Positions 9,402 to 18,310 are shown, counted from the stretch's first letter. The stretch is DNA of 64,000 bases from Flavobacteriales bacterium (GCA_020635565.1 JACJZN010000006.1:124001-188000), one strand, 5' to 3'. Notes: generated by a model not told the origin, from the letters alone. Numbers and translations: made by a program.

Positions 9402-9407
9402 CAAAAA

Positions 9408-9488
9408 ATTATTATCATTTTACTTGCTTTTAAAAATTGATAATTAACTCTTGTCGAAAGTCCTGATTTTTTTCAGGACTTTTTTTGT
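9408..9488 (+). ncRNA. Candidate small RNA between the protease gene and rpsP
   Basis: A transcript starting about 7 bases after the promoter at 9371-9401 would end at the terminator at 9457-9488, giving an RNA of roughly 80 bases. Its first half folds into a hairpin (ATTATCA pairing with TGATAAT across a U-rich loop, about 9411-9444) and its second half is the terminator stem. There is no start codon with a meaningful reading frame. It could instead be an attenuated leader of rpsP, but rpsP has its own promoter after the terminator. Not matched to any known family from memory. Confidence 0.45.
9457..9488 (+). terminator. Intrinsic terminator
   Basis: A 10-bp perfect stem (AAAGTCCTGA with TCAGGACTTT), a 6-base loop and a T-run interrupted by one G. 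It ends the candidate small RNA and any read-through from the protease gene. Confidence 0.8.
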
Positions 9489-9514
9489 TTTTTTCAAAAA
9501 AAGATAGACATTTG
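9485..9514 (+). promoter_or_regulatory. Candidate rpsP promoter
   Basis: TTG at 9485-9487, a 19-base spacer and GACATTTG at 9507-9514 (one or two mismatches to TAnnTTTG). It overlaps the T-run of the terminator and would give a leader of about 70 bases before rpsP. Confidence 0.5.
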
Positions 9515-9521
9515 CAGCCCT

Positions 9522-9569
9522 TAAGTGAGATGATAGTCATTTTCACTTATTTAACCGGGTTTAGGACCC
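9522..9569 (+). promoter_or_regulatory. Structured 5' leader of rpsP
   Basis: Two hairpins fill the leader. The first has TAAGTGA (9522-9528) pairing with TCACTTA (9543-9549), continued by ATGA/TCAT around a TAG loop. The second is a short GGGT/ACCC stem (9557-9569). Ribosomal protein operons often carry autoregulatory leaders; that role here is inferred from structure alone. Confidence 0.35.
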
Positions 9570-9588
9570 TTTTAAAATTAATAACAAA

Positions 9589-10092
9589 ATGGCAACAAAA
9601 TTAAGATTGCAAAGACACGGTAAGAAAGGTAAACCTTTCTACCACATTGTAGCTACAGATGTAAGAGCTAAAAGAGATGGTAGGTTCATTGAGAAAGTTG
9701 GAACTTACAATCCAAACACTAACCCTGCTACTATTGATATTGATTTCGATAGAGCATTGTATTGGGTAGGTGTGGGTGCTCAACCAACTGATACTTGTAG
9801 AGCTATTCTTTCTTATAAAGGAGTACTTTATAAAAACCACTTGAACAAAGGAGTTACTAAAGGAGCTTTAACTCAAGATGCCGCTGATAAGAAATTCGAG
9901 TCATGGTTAGCTGATAAAGATTCTAAGATCCAATCTAAGATTGATGGTCTAGGTAAAGCTGCTGCTGATAAAGTTGCTGCTCAATTAGCTACTGAAAAAC
10001 AGCAGAATCAGGAAAGAGCAAAAGCATTAGCTGCTGCTATGGCACCGCCAGCTGATGAACCAGCTGCTGAAGGAGCTGAAGAACAAGAGTAA
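9589..10092 (+). CDS. rpsP: 30S ribosomal protein S16
   Basis: Small-subunit ribosomal protein that binds 16S rRNA early in assembly. The first 80 residues are a clear S16 core: LRLQRHGKKGKPFYHIV, then RDGRFIEKVGTYNPN and RALYWVGVGAQPTD. The remaining residues form the long Ala/Lys/Glu-rich C-terminal extension (to 167 residues) characteristic of Bacteroidota S16; E. coli S16 is about half as long. rimM, often adjacent in other bacteria, is not present. A strong terminator follows directly. Confidence 0.98.
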   Translation: MATKLRLQRHGKKGKPFYHIVATDVRAKRDGRFIEKVGTYNPNTNPATIDIDFDRALYWVGVGAQPTDTCRAILSYKGVLYKNHLNKGVTKGALTQDAADKKFESWLADKDSKIQSKIDGLGKAAADKVAAQLATEKQQNQERAKALAAAMAPPADEPAAEGAEEQE

Positions 10093-10111
10093 AATATTTC
10101 TTTACTATATT

Positions 10112-10147
10112 AAGAGCCCCTAATCATATGATTAGGGGCTTTTTTTT
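10112..10147 (+). terminator. Strong intrinsic terminator after rpsP
   Basis: The core (10115-10140) is a perfect 26-base palindrome starting AGCCCC and ending GGGGCT, flanked by A and T runs, with seven T after the stem. The symmetry makes it effective in both directions, useful here because the oxidase gene converges on rpsP. Confidence 0.88.
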
Positions 10148-10220
10148 ACATTATTTTTTCAACACAAAAACAATACTTACGCCATCCGAAAGTCAACCTA
10201 TCATACAGAATAACCAAAGA

Positions 10221-11627
10221 TTACTCCCAGATCTTTCCTGGATTTAGAATTCCTTTTGGATCAAAAACCTGTTTGATCTGTTTCATCAGATTTAGTTCAA
10301 TTGGAGAAAATGGAATATCCATGTAGCTTTTCTGGACATATCCTATCCCGTGTTCACCAGAAATAGTACCCCCCAATTTTACTGTCAATTCAAACAGTTC
10401 TCTAATTCCTTTTGGAAGATCTTCCTTCCACTGTTGATCCGTCATGTTTGCCTTCACAATATTAATATGAAGATTCCCATCACCTGCATGACCATAACAA
10501 ACCGACTTGAAACCATACTTTTCTCCGATCAGTTTTACTCCTGCCAATAACTTTGGTAATTCGAATCTTGGAACTACAGTATCTTCTTCCTTATAGATGG
10601 AATTAGCCTTAACGGCCTCTCCTACTCTTCTTCTAAGAAACCACAATGCTTCCTTCTGCGCTTCATAGTCCGCAAACATGATCTCATCAGCTTCAAAATT
10701 CTGAACGACTTCCGCAATTTTCTCACAATCCGAAAAAAGAACTTCTTGATTATTTCCATCAACTTCGATCAACAAATGCGCCTGATGATGATCGGCAATA
10801 TTCAGCTGTGGTGGTTCTTCAACGAAATCCAATGTCCAATCGATTGCATCACGTTCCATAAACTCTAAAGCAGAAGGCGTGATCCCTGCATTAAAAATAG
10901 CAGCCACAGCCTCACATGCCTTAATCGGAGAAGAGAATGGTACCAACATTAACAAATTCTGTTTCGGAAGCGGTAAAAGCTTTAAAACCGCCTTTGTAAT
11001 GATGCCTAGAGTCCCTTCTGAACCTACGATTAATTGAGTAAGATTATACCCCGTACTATTCTTCAGTGTATTCGCTCCTGTCTGGATCACCTCCCCATTT
11101 GGTAAAACAACTTCCAAATTCAAAACAAAATCCTTTGTGACGCCATATTTCACCGCCCTTGGACCACCCGAATTCTCTGCCAGATTCCCTCCAATTGTGC
11201 ATGTTCCACGACTCGCAGGATCAGGAGCATAATACAATCCTAATTTGGCAACTTCCTCCTGTAACACCTGAGTGATCACAGCAGGTTGAGTAGTTACCTG
11301 CATATTTTCTGTATCTATTTTCAGAATTTTGTTCATTCTTTCCAAGGAGAGTCCAATACCCCCAAAAATACTCAGAGCTCCCCCACTCAACCCTGTTAAA
11401 GCTCCTATGGGAGTCACTGGAATATCATTTTCAAAAGCAAATTTCATCACATTTGCAACTTCTTGCGTATCTCCTGGCTTCACAAGAACCTGTGGAGGAA
11501 AGCTCAAATCTTCTGTATGATCACTTCCATACTCAAGTAAAACTTCCTCATTAACAATTACATTTTCTTCACCACATATTGCTTTTAAGCTTTCAATGTG
11601 TTCTTTTCTTTTTTCCCATCGATTCAT
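10221..11627 (-). CDS. FAD-linked oxidase, GlcD/D-lactate dehydrogenase type
   Basis: Cytoplasmic flavoprotein of the glycolate oxidase subunit D / D-2-hydroxyacid dehydrogenase family, oxidising a 2-hydroxy acid (glycolate or D-lactate) to the keto acid. The FAD-binding_4 domain (about residues 38-175) shows TPIGALTGLSGGAL, PDPASRGTCTIGGNLAEN, GYNLTQLIVGSEGTLGIIT. The C-terminal FAD-oxidase domain (about 215-465) has YGHAGDGNLHINI and SGEHGIG, both near the active site. 468 residues is the usual GlcD length; there are no GlcE/GlcF partners or iron-sulphur motifs, so it is a single-subunit enzyme. Substrate cannot be fixed from sequence. Confidence 0.9.
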   Translation of the reverse strand: MNRWEKRKEHIESLKAICGEENVIVNEEVLLEYGSDHTEDLSFPPQVLVKPGDTQEVANVMKFAFENDIPVTPIGALTGLSGGALSIFGGIGLSLERMNKILKIDTENMQVTTQPAVITQVLQEEVAKLGLYYAPDPASRGTCTIGGNLAENSGGPRAVKYGVTKDFVLNLEVVLPNGEVIQTGANTLKNSTGYNLTQLIVGSEGTLGIITKAVLKLLPLPKQNLLMLVPFSSPIKACEAVAAIFNAGITPSALEFMERDAIDWTLDFVEEPPQLNIADHHQAHLLIEVDGNNQEVLFSDCEKIAEVVQNFEADEIMFADYEAQKEALWFLRRRVGEAVKANSIYKEEDTVVPRFELPKLLAGVKLIGEKYGFKSVCYGHAGDGNLHINIVKANMTDQQWKEDLPKGIRELFELTVKLGGTISGEHGIGYVQKSYMDIPFSPIELNLMKQIKQVFDPKGILNPGKIWE

Positions 11628-11747
11628 AATTTAAAAATAATAGAAAAATCATTATCCAAGAGCGCTTTATATATAATCTGACAATATTTTATATTACTGT
11701 AATTCAACAACATACATTAATAGCTTAAAAAAATCACACAGATACAC

Positions 11748-11777
11748 TTGGATAATCGAATATTGCGGTTATATTTG
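11748..11777 (+). promoter_or_regulatory. Promoter of the tRNA-Lys gene
   Basis: TTG (11748-11750), a 19-base spacer and TATATTTG (11770-11777): a full match to the Bacteroidota consensus. The start point near 11784 leaves a short 5' trailer before the tRNA. Confidence 0.75.
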
Positions 11778-11799
11778 CACCCGCGTTTGAAAAAACGAT

Positions 11800-11872
11800 G
11801 ATTCGTTAGCTCAGTTGGTAGAGCACAACACTTTTAATGTTGGGGTCCTGGGTTCGAGCCCCAGACGGATCA
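11800..11872 (+). tRNA. tRNA-Lys, anticodon UUU
   Basis: Complete cloverleaf: acceptor GATTCGT/ACGGATC (one G-T pair), D-arm GCTC/GAGC, anticodon arm CAACA/TGTTG with loop CTTTTAA (anticodon TTT at 11833-11835), T-arm CTGGG/CCCAG with TTCGAGC loop, discriminator A. The CCA end is not encoded. Its own promoter lies upstream and its own terminator just downstream, so it is a single-tRNA unit. Confidence 0.97.
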
Positions 11873-11878
11873 CGAAAA

Positions 11879-11905
11879 GGAGTTCAGAAATGAGCTCCTT
11901 TTTTT
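11879..11905 (+). terminator. Terminator of the tRNA-Lys unit
   Basis: GGAGTTC (11879-11885) pairs with GAGCTCC (11892-11898, one G-T pair) around a 6-base loop, followed by seven T. Confidence 0.8.
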
Positions 11906-11947
11906 GTTTTCAATAATTCCTTTAACTACCTTAGATAAATAATCAAT

Positions 11948-14218
11948 GTGGAGTTGAGAATTGTAGCGATCATATTATCTCTAATCTTTTCCGTAATCAG
12001 TTTTGGACAGGATCTGGTTCTGGACTCATTGGAAACTGAACTAAAAAATTGTACCGATCACGTTTCTTGCACTAAGACTAAGTATGAAATAGGAAACTAC
12101 GAGCATACCTTTCGATTGTCTTTCTGGGATTCCATCATCAATGCCTGCGAAGGATATAACGAACTCATTCTAACCAAGGGATTATCTCATAATATTGCTG
12201 GCTTCATTAGTGATTATATTGGTGAAAGAAATCAGGCTGATATTCATTTCCACGAAGCCATCGATATTTTTGAAAAAGAAAAAGACTCCTCAAACTTATC
12301 TGTATCCATCTGGAATCTAGCTGTTCATTATCAAGATATTGGCGACTATGTCAATGCGCTAGATTTGATGAATCAGGCGTTGGATCTAAGTTTAAAAATG
12401 AAAGACCTGCAACTAATTGCAGAAGCTTACAATGGTTTGGCAGTAACCTATGACTATTTAGGTAATCAAATGCAATCTCTCCATTACTATGAGTTAGCAT
12501 ATAGTAATATGTTGAAAGCTGCTGATACGGCAGGAATGGCCTACGTTTTAACAAATATGGGAACCATTTACAGTGATCAAGATGATCCAGAATCTGCCGA
12601 GTCGAATTATTTAAAATCAATTGAACTCCTGAAGTTAAGCCATAATCTTGAAACGGATTATTATTATACCAATCTTAACAACCTCGCCACCATCTACAAC
12701 AAAAGAGGAGAAAAGCAAAAAGCTGAAGAGATCTTCCTAAAAAACATTGCTTACTACAAAGAAATGGATAACCCATTGGAATATGCCTCTGGATTACTTA
12801 ATCTGGCTTTAATCCATTCTGAAACCGGACAACCCAAAAAAGCAGAGGAAGAATTCAAAGAAACCATTGACATCTACACGTCATTGGAAACTAATTATGA
12901 ACTGGCAAAAACTAAAAGAGAATATGCTAAATTTTTAATTCAATCTTATCGAACAGAAGAAGGATTAAAACTTATTAAAGAGGTATATAAAGATGCTCTT
13001 AATATGAGTTCGCTTGAACTTCAGTATGAGGTAACGGAAGTAATGATCGATGGATTCATGGCGATCAAGGATTTTGAATCCGCTTTAATCTATCAAAAAA
13101 AACATGAACAACTTGGAGATCAATTGCTGAATGAACAAACGAAAAAAGCCACTATCGGACAGCAATTTGAAATTGAGTATCTCGCCAAGGTTGCTGCAGA
13201 CAGTATTAAAAATGCTGAAAAAGAAAAATTACAACAGGCCGAACTCGCTGCCGAAAAATCTGAAAAAGAAAAATTACAGCTTGAAAGTAAGCAACGTAAA
13301 CAGCAAAATATTTTCTTAATAGTTGGACTTTCGATTACGGTTCTTTTCGGGCTTTTCATCTTTAATCGCTTTCAAGTTACCAGAAAGCAAAAATCAATAA
13401 TTGAGGATCAAAAACATCAAGTTGACGCAGCTTACGAGACACTTGAAGAAAAGAATCAGGAAATTCTTGATTCCATCACCTATGCGAAAAGAATTCAAAC
13501 TGCCATTCTCCCTTCTGATGAAAAATGGGATAGTTTAATGAGAAATGCCTTTGTTCTCTATTTACCTAAGGATATTGTTGCTGGAGACTTTTACTGGCTT
13601 GAACTAAAGGAGGATATTACCTTTTTCGCAGCAGCTGATTGTACAGGTCATGGAGTTCCAGGAGCAATGGTTAGTGTTGTTTGCAACAGTGCTCTTAATA
13701 AAGTTGTAGGAGAGTTGGGTTACATGAAACCTGGAGAGATCCTTGACGAAACGAAGAAGATCATTGTGGATGAATTTTCCAAATCCTCTGAAGACGTGAA
13801 AGATGGTATGGACATCGCTTTATGTAGACTTGAATTAAGAAAGGATGGATACCATCTAATGTATGCTGGAGCTAACAATCCTCTTTGGATTATTCGAAAA
13901 GACTCCAATGAAGTTGAGGAGATTAAAGGAGATAAACAACCTATTGGAAAAAGCGATTCTACCAAGAATTTCACCAACCACGACTTAAAGGTTTTTTCAG
14001 GTGATACCCTTTATATTTTCTCTGACGGATTTGCGGATCAATTTGGTGGAGAAGCAGGTAAAAAGCTGAAAACTGGTAATTTCAAAAAACTCCTTCTTGA
14101 CCTTCAACAATTTGAGATGTCTGAGCAACAGACAAAAATCCACTCTTACTTTAATGCATGGAAAGAAGGGTATGATCAATTGGATGACGTTTGTGTAATC
14201 GGACTGCGATTGGAGTAA
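11948..14218 (+). CDS. TPR-containing SpoIIE-type (PP2C) phosphatase
   Basis: Transmembrane signalling protein of 756 residues. A signal-like N-terminus (to VISFGQ) is followed by six or more tetratricopeptide repeats in the periplasm (about 40-410, e.g. AEAYNGLAVTYDYLGNQMQS), a Lys/Glu coiled coil, a TM segment (about 454-472), a second coiled coil, and a cytoplasmic PP2C/SpoIIE phosphatase domain (about 530-756). Metal-binding Asp residues are visible in IVAGDFYW, AADCTGHGVPGAM, FSDGFADQFGG and YDQLDDVCVIGL. The start is GTG at 11948; the ATG two bases upstream is out of frame. Family members dephosphorylate anti-sigma antagonists or similar Ser/Thr-phosphorylated partners; no partner is adjacent (an STAS-like gene lies at 23.2 kb). 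It abuts the stop of the convergent gene with no gap. Confidence 0.88.
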   Translation: MELRIVAIILSLIFSVISFGQDLVLDSLETELKNCTDHVSCTKTKYEIGNYEHTFRLSFWDSIINACEGYNELILTKGLSHNIAGFISDYIGERNQADIHFHEAIDIFEKEKDSSNLSVSIWNLAVHYQDIGDYVNALDLMNQALDLSLKMKDLQLIAEAYNGLAVTYDYLGNQMQSLHYYELAYSNMLKAADTAGMAYVLTNMGTIYSDQDDPESAESNYLKSIELLKLSHNLETDYYYTNLNNLATIYNKRGEKQKAEEIFLKNIAYYKEMDNPLEYASGLLNLALIHSETGQPKKAEEEFKETIDIYTSLETNYELAKTKREYAKFLIQSYRTEEGLKLIKEVYKDALNMSSLELQYEVTEVMIDGFMAIKDFESALIYQKKHEQLGDQLLNEQTKKATIGQQFEIEYLAKVAADSIKNAEKEKLQQAELAAEKSEKEKLQLESKQRKQQNIFLIVGLSITVLFGLFIFNRFQVTRKQKSIIEDQKHQVDAAYETLEEKNQEILDSITYAKRIQTAILPSDEKWDSLMRNAFVLYLPKDIVAGDFYWLELKEDITFFAAADCTGHGVPGAMVSVVCNSALNKVVGELGYMKPGEILDETKKIIVDEFSKSSEDVKDGMDIALCRLELRKDGYHLMYAGANNPLWIIRKDSNEVEEIKGDKQPIGKSDSTKNFTNHDLKVFSGDTLYIFSDGFADQFGGEAGKKLKTGNFKKLLLDLQQFEMSEQQTKIHSYFNAWKEGYDQLDDVCVIGLRLE

Positions 14219-14980
14219 TTATTTGGAAGATTTCTTGTCTTTTTTCTTCTTCTTTTTAGCCTCTTTTTGGTCCTTTTTGAAGTTCTTTTCAAATTCCTTC
14301 ATCATATTTTCTTTGAACATTCTTTTTACAGCATGTTCAATATTGAAATACATAAGTGTAGGCTCCTCCCCTTCTTTTAGTACTTCCAAAATATCCACAA
14401 AGTACCCATGGTTATCCTCTCCAGACCCCATATTTCCAATTCCAGCACCAAATACATATCTGATCAGTAATTGTCCATCTCCGGGTCCAAGAACCATCAT
14501 TGGTGATTCTGCTGTTCCTTCTCCAGTTGACATTAGAACATCTAAATAAAGAACGAATTTAAACTTGGATCTTTTTGCTGTAAGACTACCTAATTTATCC
14601 TCTAAAAACGCTTTGTGGATCGTAGCCGTTAGATTAAGAGGATGTATCTTGAGTAAACTGTCACTTTTATTCAATGCATTTGCATACTCACCTTTATTTG
14701 CCAGATGCATGATGTCTTGCTCAACTTTAACTAAATCGTAAGGATAATAATGATCCTGCTTCGTCTCTCCTATCATCAAGGCCAGCATATCAAATGCTGT
14801 TAAAGAAGTATCAGCTTTCTCATATCTTACTTTTAAGCTATCATAAAAATAAGGTCCTTTTTTATCCAATGTTAACTTGGCGATGCTATCATAATGAAGA
14901 TGATATTCAAACAAAAATTGGGCATGCTTCGATTGAAGCACGCCCAATATTAAAACTATGATCAGAAATAATTTTCTCAA
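14219..14980 (-). CDS. DUF4919 family exported protein
   Basis: 253 residues with a signal peptide (LFLIIVLILGVLQSKHAQ) and a central region resembling DUF4919 (YYPYDLVKVEQD... about residues 80-220), a Bacteroidota family of unknown function. The C-terminus is a run of Lys with a few acidic residues (about 235-253). The start codon is TTG at 14980, one base after the stop of the upstream OmpA gene; the next in-frame Met would remove the signal peptide, so TTG and translational coupling are likely. It is the last gene of the operon TPR protein - PorE-like - DUF4919. Confidence 0.7.
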   Translation of the reverse strand: MRKLFLIIVLILGVLQSKHAQFLFEYHLHYDSIAKLTLDKKGPYFYDSLKVRYEKADTSLTAFDMLALMIGETKQDHYYPYDLVKVEQDIMHLANKGEYANALNKSDSLLKIHPLNLTATIHKAFLEDKLGSLTAKRSKFKFVLYLDVLMSTGEGTAESPMMVLGPGDGQLLIRYVFGAGIGNMGSGEDNHGYFVDILEVLKEGEEPTLMYFNIEHAVKRMFKENMMKEFEKNFKKDQKEAKKKKKKDKKSSK

Positions 14981-14981
14981 A

Positions 14982-17069
14982 TTAATTTGCTAAAATTTCA
15001 AATTCAGTTCGTCTGTTCAGCTGACGCCCCTCTGCAGTCGAGTTACTTGCTACCGGCTGAGCAGCTCCATAACCTTTACTCTTTAGACGGTCCTTTTTGA
15101 TCCCTTTACTCACCAAGTAAGCTACTACAGCATCAGCTCTGTCCTGTGACAATTGAGTATTCATTTTGTCACTACCAACATTATCTGTGTGACCAGAAAT
15201 CTCAATCACTAACGAAGGAACATCTTTCATTAATTGAACCAATCTATCCAGCTCAGAATTAGACTCTGATTTCAGATCAGATTTTCCACTGTCAAAGAAA
15301 ATATTTCTTAAAGCAATCTTACTTCCTTTCTTGATATTCTTCAATTCGATCACTTTGTTGATCATGTTAAATCCTGTTGGTTGGACCACATCAAAATTCT
15401 CACTGTGAAACAGATATCCAGGTGCCTTAACAGCAATACCATAGTTCTTACCTGCAGTTAAAGAAAGAAGGAATTTACCAGTTGCACTGTTTGTTGTAAA
15501 CGTTTCAATCACACTTCCGGTACTGTTATCGGTAATCTCAATAGTTGCCTCAACAGCTTCACCTGTGATTGCATCTACCGTAGTTCCTTTAAATACAGTC
15601 AATGCTTTTTTATCTACCTTAACCTCTCTTTCTATCTGAACATCCTGAATAGGGTTTGCAATACTCGCCAAAAGATAATCTTCAGTAGCCGAACTTTGCT
15701 CTTTAGGATCTCCCCAGAAAGTCACCTTATAAATGTCTAATCCTCCCTTACCTCCTTCTCGGTTTGAAGCGATATATGCATACTTACCACTTGCTGTTAC
15801 TGCAAAGAAGTAATCATCGTATGGAGTGTTTATTGGATACCCTAAATTCTTAGGTTCTTGCCATTGTCCTTGCTTGAACTCTGAAACAAAAATATCGTAT
15901 CCTCCAATGGAATTATGCCCTTCACTACAGAAATACATGTAATCACCAGAAGGATGAATGTATACAGAACCTTCATTAAATTTAGTGTTAACGGTAACCC
16001 CAACTGAAGTTGCCGCACCATATTCTGTATTACTGCTGTTCATCAAACTTAATTCATAAACATCTGTTCCTTTACTTTGACCTCCTGTTGTTTTATCCGT
16101 AATGATATATATCCTTCTTCTGTTTGGAGAAAAACTTGCATAAGTCTGATTGGCTACTGTATTCAAACTTCTGTGCATCTTCTCAGGCGTACTCCATTTT
16201 GCTCCACTCAACTTGCTCTGATACACATTGTAATCCTCTCCTTCAGTAGCAAAGGTCAATAGCTTAGTACCATCATAAGAAAGCATCGAAGCCGTTTCAT
16301 CATTTGGTGTTGACAATGGCGCTCCTACGTTAGCGGGAGAAGTCCATTTACCATTTTTAAATTCAGACACATAGATATCACCATCATAATTTCCAACCTC
16401 ATCAGGCTGATGACCATTTGGTCTTTTTGATGTAATCATAATCGTAGTACCATCTGTTGTGATACATGGAGAATAATCATCCTCTGGTGAATTCAGATTG
16501 GCAACATTATCGATCCAAACGCGCTCTGGCTTTGACGTAATTTTTATTCCGCTTTCACATTCTTTAATTCTTTGAGTCAGCATTCTTCCTAAAGATTCAA
16601 TTTGTTTGCTCTTAGAATTTGCTTCGAATTTTTTATAAAGTTTAGAAGCTTCACCAAAATTCATATCTAATTGCTCTGCCATTCCCATGTAGAAATCCAG
16701 AAAATCATCCACTTCAGGATTTAACTTCTTCGCTTCATCCAAATACTTCTTTGCCTTATATTTCTCATTTGTGTATAAGTAGGCATTTCCCATAAAGAAG
16801 TTCAGTTGAGCACTCTTAGGGTTAAATTGATATGCCTTCTCAAACTCCAGCAAAGCTGCGTGGAAGTTATTTCCTGGACTTACAACGGCATAAATGGCTT
16901 CATTTCCTGCAGACAGAAACTCTTGGCCTTTTTCAAAATGTTCAAGTGCCACCTTGAATTCGTCTTTATTTTCTTTAAAATTGGCTGCTTTAAATTCAAC
17001 ATCTTGAGCAAATGCTACACTCCCGATGAAGAATAATCCTGATATTATCGTTAATCTTACTCTTTTCAT
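14982..17069 (-). CDS. PorE-like OmpA-family protein (TPR, PD40 propeller, CRD, OmpA)
   Basis: 695-residue exported protein. Order of domains: signal peptide (to SVAFAQ), TPR helices (about 25-165), a beta-propeller of WD40-like PD40 repeats (about 170-480; repeated DIYVSEF, GGYDIFVSEF, GGLDIYKVTF strands), a carboxypeptidase-regulatory-like fold (about 500-575, starting VFKGTTVDAITGEAVEA) and a peptidoglycan-binding OmpA domain (about 590-695, with IFFDSGKSDL and SGHTDNVGS, then LSQDRADAVVAYL). This order and length are those of T9SS component PorE, an outer-membrane-periplasm linker, but Flavobacteriales carry several such paralogues, so it is called PorE-like. It lies 13 bp after a TPR gene and 1 bp before DUF4919. 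Confidence 0.85.
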   Translation of the reverse strand: MKRVRLTIISGLFFIGSVAFAQDVEFKAANFKENKDEFKVALEHFEKGQEFLSAGNEAIYAVVSPGNNFHAALLEFEKAYQFNPKSAQLNFFMGNAYLYTNEKYKAKKYLDEAKKLNPEVDDFLDFYMGMAEQLDMNFGEASKLYKKFEANSKSKQIESLGRMLTQRIKECESGIKITSKPERVWIDNVANLNSPEDDYSPCITTDGTTIMITSKRPNGHQPDEVGNYDGDIYVSEFKNGKWTSPANVGAPLSTPNDETASMLSYDGTKLLTFATEGEDYNVYQSKLSGAKWSTPEKMHRSLNTVANQTYASFSPNRRRIYIITDKTTGGQSKGTDVYELSLMNSSNTEYGAATSVGVTVNTKFNEGSVYIHPSGDYMYFCSEGHNSIGGYDIFVSEFKQGQWQEPKNLGYPINTPYDDYFFAVTASGKYAYIASNREGGKGGLDIYKVTFWGDPKEQSSATEDYLLASIANPIQDVQIEREVKVDKKALTVFKGTTVDAITGEAVEATIEITDNSTGSVIETFTTNSATGKFLLSLTAGKNYGIAVKAPGYLFHSENFDVVQPTGFNMINKVIELKNIKKGSKIALRNIFFDSGKSDLKSESNSELDRLVQLMKDVPSLVIEISGHTDNVGSDKMNTQLSQDRADAVVAYLVSKGIKKDRLKSKGYGAAQPVASNSTAEGRQLNRRTEFEILAN

Positions 17070-17082
17070 TTTTGCTCAACTA

Positions 17083-18174
17083 TTAAAATTCACAATTTCC
17101 TGCTTGATAACTCTTACCTGCCGAAGAACCTAATTCTGAAGCAGTACCCCAATCTGCACAAGCACCTTCCATATCTCTGTTCATCTCACGAGAAACTCCT
17201 CTATTGGCATAAGCATCTGCAAAATTCTTATTTAACGAAATCGCTTTATCAAAATCCGCAATTGCTCCTTTGTAATCACCTTGTCTATGTTTAATGATCC
17301 CTCGATTGTTATAAGCAGGAGCATAATTAGGATTCATTTCGATCACTTTGTTAATATCACTAATTGCTTCATTGTTCTTTCCTTGCTCCAATAACATCGC
17401 TCCTCGATTATTATATGCCAAGTAGAATTTAGGATCCAATGACATTGCTTTGGTAAAATCATTTTTCGCACCTTCGAAATCATTCATCATCTTTTTTACC
17501 GAACCCAGATTGTTAAATACAAAAGCATGTTTCGGTCCATATTCACCTGCTTTCTTGTAATCTGCCAAGGCCATATCGAATTTCTGCATCATTCTGTAGC
17601 AAGAACCTCTATCATTATAGGCAGCAAAATCTTTTGGTTTCATCTCGATCACCTTTGTGAACAAAGGCACTGCATCCTCATATTTCTCTAGGAGGAATAA
17701 AACAGTTCCTGCATTGTAATAGGCGTTTGCATCCTTCGGATCAAAGAATGTTACCTGATTGTAGTCCGATAACGCCATCTCAAGATCTCCACTCTTCTGG
17801 TAAGCCAGACCTCTCTGAAAGTAAGCCTTTGCGTGCTCATCATTGATCTTAAGCAAACTTGACAACGATGAAATAGCTCCTTTATAATCTTTCATTTTAT
17901 ACTGAGCCACGCCTTTGTTATAAAAAGCTGCTTCGAATTTTGGATCTCCGGAAATTGCTTTATCGAACGATCCTACCGCCTCTTTATATTTTCCTTTCCC
18001 AAAAAGTTCAATACCCATATTATAGGCTTCCTGCGCTTCTGCAGTAGCTGCATTCGCAGCATTGATCTGATTAATACTATCCTGATAGGCTTGCTCTTCA
18101 GGTGTCAGTTCTACTTGTGACCAACTAAGTGAGGTCATCAGTGCACCGACCATGAATAAGTACAGTTTTTTCAT
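17083..18174 (-). CDS. Exported TPR protein
   Basis: 363 residues: signal peptide (to SLSWSQ), a short Gln/Ala-rich segment, then eight or nine near-canonical TPR units from about residue 48 to the end (for example AAFYNKGVAQYKMKDYKGAI and AYNNRGIIKHRQGDYKGAI), ending DWGTASELGSSAGKSY with a Cys. Such proteins are periplasmic scaffolds. It is the first gene of the operon with the PorE-like protein, suggesting that the two act together at the envelope. Upstream, an ACTGTT/AACAGT inverted repeat (18204-18217) lies in the leader and might be a regulatory site. Confidence 0.85.
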   Translation of the reverse strand: MKKLYLFMVGALMTSLSWSQVELTPEEQAYQDSINQINAANAATAEAQEAYNMGIELFGKGKYKEAVGSFDKAISGDPKFEAAFYNKGVAQYKMKDYKGAISSLSSLLKINDEHAKAYFQRGLAYQKSGDLEMALSDYNQVTFFDPKDANAYYNAGTVLFLLEKYEDAVPLFTKVIEMKPKDFAAYNDRGSCYRMMQKFDMALADYKKAGEYGPKHAFVFNNLGSVKKMMNDFEGAKNDFTKAMSLDPKFYLAYNNRGAMLLEQGKNNEAISDINKVIEMNPNYAPAYNNRGIIKHRQGDYKGAIADFDKAISLNKNFADAYANRGVSREMNRDMEGACADWGTASELGSSAGKSYQAGNCEF

Positions 18175-18310
18175 TAAATCTGGTTTTATGGTTAATTAGT
18201 TTTACTGTTTTAACAGTGTCCGTGAAGATACCAAGAACTGGACCATATTTTAAAATATAGTTTTACACAGAATGTGGAAAACATTGGCAAACGAGAGGTG
18301 TAACTAAAAC

